NCBI GenBank assembly: GCA_963691755.1
Contig: OY829366.1
Location: forward strand, 1,922,001-1,986,000
Direction of reading: 5' to 3'
DNA length: 64,000 bases
DNA from: Dinoroseobacter sp013215265
Lineage (GTDB): Bacteria > Pseudomonadota > Alphaproteobacteria > Rhodobacterales > Rhodobacteraceae
Under the pieces are notes generated by a model. The model was not told the DNA's origin and did no database searches. It worked only from the letters and a program-made list of their open reading frames with translations. This document shows positions 58,767-64,000 of this stretch, piece by piece. Made by a program: the position numbers and the translations under genes. How positions within the stretch are numbered: position 1 is the first letter of the stretch; each line of letters begins with the position of its first letter.

Positions 58767-60440
58767 TTACGTGTTTCCCAAAGCGGCGGCACGCATTTGG
58801 CTTAGGGTTGCGCGTGGGGTTATCGCCTCGGCCGCGATCACAAGCTCAAGGACAGCCCCGGTTTCTGAGGCCTGCGCGCGTGCGAAGGCCGCGGGGAAAT
58901 CCTCTGTCGTCTCAACCCTCTCGCCATGAAACCCGTAGGCACGCGCAAGCGCTGCAAAGTCTGGATTGAACATGTCTGTTCCGGACACGCGCCCGGGGTA
59001 ATGACGCTCCTGATGGGCGCGGATTGTCCCGTAAATCCCGTTGTTCAGCACCAGTACAATAGGTTGCGCGCCGGCTTGGGCGGCAGTCGCAAGCTCCTGA
59101 CAGTTCATCTGAAAATCGCCGTCGCCCGCAAAGCAAATGACCTGGCGATCGGGATGAGCAACCTTGGCAGCGATGGCGGCAGGAAACCCATAGCCCATCG
59201 CGCCGGATTGTGGTGCGAGCAACGTCGCCTTGGGGCCGTAGCGGAAAAATTTGTTTGGCCAGACGGTAAAATTGCCTGCGCCATTGGTGAGGATGACGTC
59301 TTCGGGAAGGATGCTGCGAAGATGCTCCATGACCTTGCCCATGTCGACGGGCGAGGGGATGTCTGGCAGATCAAAGCTGGCCTGATAGGCCGTGCGCGCT
59401 TGGGCAGCCCAATCAGACCAGTCACCCTTACAAGGTGTTGCGGCAAGCACCTGTGCCGCAGCATTGGGCCCAGCCTGAATGGCGATTTCTGGCTGGTAGG
59501 TTTTGCCCAGCTCGCCTTCGGCTGCGTGGATATGGATGAGCCGTTGTTTGGGATGCGGGGCATCCAGCAGGGTAAAGCCATCCGTCGACATCTCACCAAA
59601 CCGGTTATTGATCGCGAGGATCACGTCTGCATCTTGGATCAGGTCCTTGACATAGCCATGCATGCCAACCCCGGCTTCGCCTGCAAAAACCGAAGAGAAA
59701 TTGTCAAAGAAGGATTGATAGCGGAAAACCGAAAGGACCGGGATGTTGGACGCCTCGGCGAAGGACTGTAGTGCTTGCTGGCCTGCATTGGACCAGTTGC
59801 AACCCCCTGTCAGGATAAGCGGGCGTTTGGCATTGGCCAGAATCGCCACAGAGGCTGCGAGCGCTTCGGTATCCGGCGAAGGTTCGGCGATCCGGGTGGG
59901 ATGGGTTAGCGGCGGTGTGTCGGTGGTGGCAGACAGCACGTCCTCGGGCAGGGCGATGACCACGGGGCCCGGGCGCCCTGACAGCGCGGTCTTCCAGGCG
60001 CGCGCGAGGATTTCCGGGATGCGCGCCACATGGTCAATTTCGGTCACCCATTTCGCAACGGTCCCGAACATGGCGCGGTAGTTGATTTCCTGAAACGCCT
60101 CGCGTTCGCGCATGTCGGTTCCGACCTGACCGACAAAAATGATCATCGGGGCGCTGTCCTGCATCGCGGTATGAATGCCGATGGAGGCGTTGGTTGCGCC
60201 GGGGCCTCGGGTGACAAGGCATACCCCGGGGGAGCCTGTGAGCTTGCCATAGGCCGCTGCCATAAAGGCTGCGCCCCCTTCATTTCGGCATAAAACGAAA
60301 TCCAGCGCGCCTTCGGTGTCATGCAGCGCGTCGAGCACGGCAAGATAGCTCTCGCCCGGGACCCCGAAAGACTTTGTGGCGCCGAGCGCGCGAAGGCAGT
60401 CAACAAGAAGCTTGCCGCCATGGGTTGGTGTAGCTGTCAT
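58767..60440 (-). CDS. Thiamine diphosphate-dependent enzyme (acetolactate synthase-like)
   Basis: 557 residues. The catalytic Glu is in FGVPGESYLAVLDAL near the N-terminus, and the ThDP/Mg motif is FAGDGDFQMN with the Asn later in LNNGIYGT. The three-domain PYR/central/PP layout is intact. It is a catabolic-type ThDP enzyme rather than IlvB, because no small subunit is adjacent. ATG 60440 is chosen because the ThDP enzyme begins there; the upstream frame lies inside the peptidase gene. It follows that gene by 4 bp. Confidence 0.88.
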   Translation of the reverse strand: MTATPTHGGKLLVDCLRALGATKSFGVPGESYLAVLDALHDTEGALDFVLCRNEGGAAFMAAAYGKLTGSPGVCLVTRGPGATNASIGIHTAMQDSAPMIIFVGQVGTDMREREAFQEINYRAMFGTVAKWVTEIDHVARIPEILARAWKTALSGRPGPVVIALPEDVLSATTDTPPLTHPTRIAEPSPDTEALAASVAILANAKRPLILTGGCNWSNAGQQALQSFAEASNIPVLSVFRYQSFFDNFSSVFAGEAGVGMHGYVKDLIQDADVILAINNRFGEMSTDGFTLLDAPHPKQRLIHIHAAEGELGKTYQPEIAIQAGPNAAAQVLAATPCKGDWSDWAAQARTAYQASFDLPDIPSPVDMGKVMEHLRSILPEDVILTNGAGNFTVWPNKFFRYGPKATLLAPQSGAMGYGFPAAIAAKVAHPDRQVICFAGDGDFQMNCQELATAAQAGAQPIVLVLNNGIYGTIRAHQERHYPGRVSGTDMFNPDFAALARAYGFHGERVETTEDFPAAFARAQASETGAVLELVIAAEAITPRATLSQMRAAALGNT

Positions 60441-60444
60441 GGGA

Positions 60445-61824
60445 TCAGAGCTTTGCCAAAAGCCGTGCCCAGCTGCGCGCGCCTTTTTCAAAGCTTTCCA
60501 GCGCGTAGGTTTCGTTGGGCGAATGGATCGCGTCCTCTTCGCGGCCAAAGCCTGCCAGCACACTGTCGATGCCGAGGATATCCTTGAAATAGCCAGCGAT
60601 CGGAATGGATCCGCCAGCCCCGATGTAAGCGGCCGCGTTGGGCCATTCGTCGGTTAGCGCATCTTTCATGGCACCAAAAATCGGGTGCGCGGTGTCCATG
60701 ACGCTTGCAGGGGAATTTCCATGGCCTTTGAATTCGACCGTACAATCCGGGGGCAGGTTCTCTTGAATGTAGGCGCGGAAGGCCTCGCGGATGGCAAAGG
60801 GGTCTTGTGTGCCGACGAGACGGAACGAAACCTTGGCGCTGGCTTCTGACGGCAGCACGGTTTTGAAACCGTCGCCCTGATAGCCGCCCCAGATCCCGTT
60901 GATCTCGCAAGTGGGGCGTGACCAGATCATTTCGAGTGCGGAGCGACCTTGTTCGCCCGCAGGGGTGTTGAGCCCAACCGCTTCGAGGAACGCATCGGGG
61001 TCGAAACCAAGACGTTGCCAGGCGTCGCGTTGCTCGCGCGTCAGCTCAGGAACACCATCATAGAACCCCGGTACTGTGATGCGGCCCTGTTCATCATGAA
61101 GCCCAGCCAGAATGCGCGACAGTACCCGGATCGGGTTGATCGCGGCGCCCCCGTAGTGGCCAGAGTGCAAATCGCGCGATGGGCCGGTGATGGTAAACTC
61201 TTCGCCCAGAAGACCGCGCAGCATCGTCGTAATCGCCGGGGTATTATCATCGAAAAGTCCCGTGTCGCAGATTAGCGCGATATCGGCCTGTAGCATGTCG
61301 GCGTATTCTTTGAGAAACGGAATAAGCGAAGGGGAGCCGGACTCTTCCTCGCCCTCAAAGAAGAAGGTAATGGTGCAGGGTAGGTCACCATGAACGGCCT
61401 TCCAGGCGCGGCAAGCCTCGACGAATGTCATCAGCTGACCTTTGTCGTCTGCCGAACCGCGCCCATAGATTTTCTGTCCTTTGGGATTGTCGAGCATTGT
61501 CGGATCAAATGGATCCCGATCCCAGAGATCCAGAGGATCAACAGGTTGCACGTCATAATGGCCGTAAAACAGGACGTGTGGGCTACCCTCAGGACCATCA
61601 ATTGTGCCGACGACCATTGGATGGCCGGGCGTCGGGTGGGCTTTGGCCTCAACCCCCAGAGTGGCGAGATCGGCCACGAGCCAGTTAGCTGCGGTTTGAC
61701 AGTCATTGGCGAAGGCCGGGTCGGTGGAAACTGACGGAATGCGCAAAAGGTCAAAGAGACGGTCAAGCGCGGCGGGCTGATCGGCGCTAAGCTGGTCGAG
61801 AACGGGGGTGATCTTGTCGGACAT
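60445..61824 (-). CDS. M20-family metallopeptidase (dipeptidase)
   Basis: 459 residues. Metal ligands in order: His in LFYGHYDVQPV, Asp in GRGSADDKGQ, Glu pair in FEGEEESGSPS, and Asp in LICDTGLFD; the lid domain contains DLHSGHYGG. Length and motifs fit dipeptidases of the M20/M25/M40 group. It precedes the ThDP enzyme by 4 bp on the same strand. Confidence 0.93.
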   Translation of the reverse strand: MSDKITPVLDQLSADQPAALDRLFDLLRIPSVSTDPAFANDCQTAANWLVADLATLGVEAKAHPTPGHPMVVGTIDGPEGSPHVLFYGHYDVQPVDPLDLWDRDPFDPTMLDNPKGQKIYGRGSADDKGQLMTFVEACRAWKAVHGDLPCTITFFFEGEEESGSPSLIPFLKEYADMLQADIALICDTGLFDDNTPAITTMLRGLLGEEFTITGPSRDLHSGHYGGAAINPIRVLSRILAGLHDEQGRITVPGFYDGVPELTREQRDAWQRLGFDPDAFLEAVGLNTPAGEQGRSALEMIWSRPTCEINGIWGGYQGDGFKTVLPSEASAKVSFRLVGTQDPFAIREAFRAYIQENLPPDCTVEFKGHGNSPASVMDTAHPIFGAMKDALTDEWPNAAAYIGAGGSIPIAGYFKDILGIDSVLAGFGREEDAIHSPNETYALESFEKGARSWARLLAKL

Positions 61825-62205
61825 TGGATGCGCCTTTTGCGGGACTTGTGTTGCGCGCAGGCTATCAGGCGCTTTGACAGGGGCAAGTGGGATGACACGA
61901 GTATTTGACCTGTCGGAAGCGGGTGCTGGGCCAAGAAACCCGGTGTGTGTGCACTCAAGATTGGCACTGTAAGACCTGTTTGGCTGGTAAAGTCAGCAAA
62001 ACTCAACCATGCGCTGCCATCTGATTTGGGGGGCGTATGTCGCTGATCGGAAACCTTGGTTAAGATTGCAGAGCCTAATCGCCGCACTTGGTGTGTTAGA
62101 ACGAGTCTAAAACTTGACTCAGATCAACGCCATAGCACATAGCGAGGTATCTAGAGGCGAAAGGCATGCCTGCCCATGCGATACGCCAGACCGACGGAGC
62201 CGAAT
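61825..62205. other. hemA upstream region
   Basis: About 380 bp between the M20 peptidase gene and hemA with no coding signal that I trust. It holds the FNR-type box at 62114-62127 and the ribosome site for the preferred hemA start. Nothing else recognised. Confidence 0.6.
62114..62127 (+). promoter_or_regulatory. FNR/FnrL-type box upstream of hemA
   Basis: TTGA-CTCAGA-TCAA matches the FNR consensus TTGA-N6-TCAA exactly. It lies 92 bp before the preferred hemA start. In Rhodobacter sphaeroides hemA transcription is controlled by the oxygen sensor FnrL, which fits. Confidence 0.65.
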
Positions 62206-63429
62206 TTGGAATATAACGCTGCCCTCGACAAAGCGCTGGACCGACTTCACGAAGAAGGGCGGTACCGCACGTTTATTGATATTGAACGTAAGAAGGACGC
62301 GTTTCCGAACGCCGTCTGGACCAAACCGGATGGGACTGAAGCCCCGATTACGGTGTGGTGCGGGAACGATTATCTGGGAATGGGTCAGCATCCGGTTGTG
62401 CTCGAGGCCATGCACGAAGCCCTTGACGCCACTGGCGCAGGTTCTGGTGGAACGCGCAATATCTCGGGCACCACGGTTTACCACCGACGCCTTGAGGCGG
62501 AACTGGCAGACCTGCATCAGAAAGAAGCCGCGCTGATCTTTACGAGCGCATATATTGCAAACGATGCGACCCTTTCGACTTTGCCGCGCCTCTTCCCCGG
62601 GCTTCACATCATTTCAGATGAACTGAACCACGCTTCTATGATCCAGGGGATCAGGAACGGGCGGTGCGACAAACATATCTTCCGCCATAACGACCTGGCG
62701 CATCTGCGCGAAGTCCTTGAGAGCCTGCCACCCGACGCGCCGAAGATGATCGCGTTTGAATCGATCTACTCGATGGATGGTGATTTTGGTCCTATCGCGG
62801 ACATATGTGATCTGGCTGAAGAATTCGGCTGCCTGACGTATCTTGATGAAGTTCATGCGGTCGGCATGTATGGCCCTCGTGGGGCAGGCGTCGCAGAACG
62901 TGATGGGTTGATGGATCGCATCGACATTATCAACGGCACCTTGGGCAAGGCTTACGGTGTCATGGGCGGCTATATCGCGGCCAGCTCGAAGATGGTTGAT
63001 GCCATTCGGTCCTATGCACCCGGCTTTATTTTCACAACGTCTTTGCCTCCTGCTGTTGCTGCGGGAGCGGTTGCAAGCGTGCGCCACCTGAAAACAGATC
63101 AAGCCAGGCGGGATGCCCACCAGTTGGGTGCCAAGATACTGAAAATGCGCCTAAAAGCGCTTGGACTTCCAATTATCGACCACGGTTCGCACATCGTGCC
63201 CGTGATCGTTGGTAACCCAGTGCATACCAAGAAGCTTTCAGACATGCTTCTGGAGGATTTCGGTATTTACGTGCAGCCCATTAACTTCCCAACAGTGCCA
63301 CGCGGTACGGAACGTCTGCGCTTCACACCCAGCCCGGTTCATGACCCAAAGATGACTGACAAGCTGGTCAAGGCCATGGATGCGCTCTGGGGCCATTGTG
63401 CGCTGAATCGTGCCGAATTGAGCGCCTGA
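62206..63429 (+). CDS. hemA: 5-aminolevulinate synthase
   Basis: About 407 residues; PLP enzyme joining glycine and succinyl-CoA to start tetrapyrrole synthesis by the alphaproteobacterial (Shemin) route. Core motifs: CGNDYLGMGQHP, GSGGTRNISGTT, SDELNHASMIQGIRNGRC, and the PLP Lys in GTLGKAYGVMGGY. The frame is open from ATG 62176, but TTG 62206 is preferred: GGAG lies 6 nt upstream, and the family start MDYxxxLDxA aligns there. No frameshift or damage seen. Confidence 0.9.
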   Translation: MEYNAALDKALDRLHEEGRYRTFIDIERKKDAFPNAVWTKPDGTEAPITVWCGNDYLGMGQHPVVLEAMHEALDATGAGSGGTRNISGTTVYHRRLEAELADLHQKEAALIFTSAYIANDATLSTLPRLFPGLHIISDELNHASMIQGIRNGRCDKHIFRHNDLAHLREVLESLPPDAPKMIAFESIYSMDGDFGPIADICDLAEEFGCLTYLDEVHAVGMYGPRGAGVAERDGLMDRIDIINGTLGKAYGVMGGYIAASSKMVDAIRSYAPGFIFTTSLPPAVAAGAVASVRHLKTDQARRDAHQLGAKILKMRLKALGLPIIDHGSHIVPVIVGNPVHTKKLSDMLLEDFGIYVQPINFPTVPRGTERLRFTPSPVHDPKMTDKLVKAMDALWGHCALNRAELSA

Positions 63430-63551
63430 GGGACTTAGACCCTCGCGCGCTCGTTATCCTTATGTTAATTTATTTGTAAGTTGATCGTCTCGAATCGACT
63501 GTGAAATTGGCATGCACACCGGGGATGGGTGCAGGATGGGCAGACAGCAAA

Positions 63552-64000
63552 ATGACCGCTGAGACCGGCGAACCGAACGTAGAAGAACTGCGCGGTTTTG
63601 ACGACTATGCTGTGTCGCTCGGCGATATTCTTCGGGGCGAACGCGCAACACTTGGCCTGTCTTTGCTTGATGTCCAGCGTGATCTACGGATCAAGGCTGA
63701 ATACCTTGCAGCGATTGAAGATTCGAACCCGGATGGGTTTGACGGAAAAGGGTTCATTGCCGGTTACGTTCGATCCTATGCGCGCCATGTAAACCTGAAT
63801 CCGGATTGGGCCTTCCATAAGTTTTGCGACGAAAGCGGTTTCAAAGGCGTTCACGGAACAGTAATGCCTGTCAAACACCCCAAGGCCGCCAAGAAAGGTC
63901 TGCCCTCGCGCGGGAAAATGGCACCAGAGGCCAGTTTGGGGCGGGCAATGCCGCGGGTGCAACCCAGCCCAGGATGGTTCCAGCAGTTAGATCCCGGCGC
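63552..64000 (+). CDS. RodZ-like helix-turn-helix membrane protein (partial)
   Basis: The first ~150 codons run off the window's right end. The N-terminal HTH_25 domain reads SLGDILRGERATLGLSLLDV, then QRDLRIKAEYLAAIE and FIAGYVRSYARHVNLNPDW, the pattern of RodZ, which links MreB filaments to the cell wall. A basic, Pro-rich linker follows. The transmembrane and periplasmic parts lie outside the window. Confidence 0.85.
   Translation, partial: MTAETGEPNVEELRGFDDYAVSLGDILRGERATLGLSLLDVQRDLRIKAEYLAAIEDSNPDGFDGKGFIAGYVRSYARHVNLNPDWAFHKFCDESGFKGVHGTVMPVKHPKAAKKGLPSRGKMAPEASLGRAMPRVQPSPGWFQQLDPG

Noticed and set aside
60030..60657. Plus-strand frames over the ThDP enzyme and peptidase genes
   Set aside because: Antisense shadows of two strongly supported enzymes.

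Overview
This window is alphaproteobacterial chromosome, most likely from the Rhodobacteraceae (Roseobacter group). The evidence is the GC-rich coding style, the surE-pcm-nlpD and tatABC blocks, the dnaB-alr-mlaEF-radA-cvpA-purF neighbourhood, an alpha-type (ALAS) hemA preceded by an FNR-type box, and an assimilatory sulfate cluster with DUF2849 and DUF934 genes divergent from an Lrp-type regulator. All assignments come from reading the sequence; no database search was run.

Layout. 1-3.2 kb: a partial YafY-type regulator diverging from tatA-tatB-tatC and a DUF815-type ATPase. 3.2-18.9 kb: a long minus-strand run of housekeeping genes (nlpD-like, pcm, surE, an SDR, purF, an unknown gene, cvpA, radA, two small unknown genes, mlaF, mlaE, alr, a 2OG oxygenase, dnaB, pyrE, pyrC). 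19.1-26.3 kb: a urease operon, ureD-ureA-x-ureB-x-ureC-x-x-ureE-ureF-ureG, with four extra genes between the urease genes. 26.3-31 kb: an unknown gene, infC with an ATA start, a TauD-like dioxygenase and fpr. 30.6-35.8 kb: assimilatory sulfate reduction (cysG, DUF2849, cysI, cysH, DUF934) and the Lrp-type regulator. 36-48.6 kb: P450, tpiA, an IPNS-type oxygenase, two Fe-S assembly genes, two acidic membrane-anchored proteins, tgt, a GSCFA gene, lon with a strong terminator, small exported proteins and a polysaccharide deacetylase. 48.6-51.5 kb: a decayed tRNA-Val, an S33 hydrolase, a histidine phosphatase and an intact tRNA-Val.

51.4-56.8 kb is the accessory region. It looks like a decayed integrated mobilizable element at tRNA-Val(TAC): a large serine recombinase whose last codons run into the tRNA, the tail of a second recombinase, an IS3-type element, the first 43 codons of a relaxase, mobC and a small mob-operon gene. 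The IS spans 53207-55806, ends in 64-bp perfect inverted repeats, and carries two low-GC passenger genes that resemble an Imm11-type immunity protein and an HH-motif (AHH-like) toxin domain. Different genes are truncated on its two sides, so insertion was probably followed by a deletion. The element ends against a 5'-truncated pirin gene.

56.8-64 kb returns to chromosomal genes: the pirin fragment, GNAT, tRNA-Asp, a double GNAT protein, a ThDP enzyme, an M20 dipeptidase, hemA, and the start of a RodZ-like gene running off the end.

The items most worth following up are the IS carrying a putative toxin/immunity pair, the extra genes in the urease operon (including a pilin-like/LamG-like fusion and an H1-like basic protein), the diverged tgt 3' end left beyond the GSCFA gene, the tRNA-Val pseudogene, and the infC ATA start.
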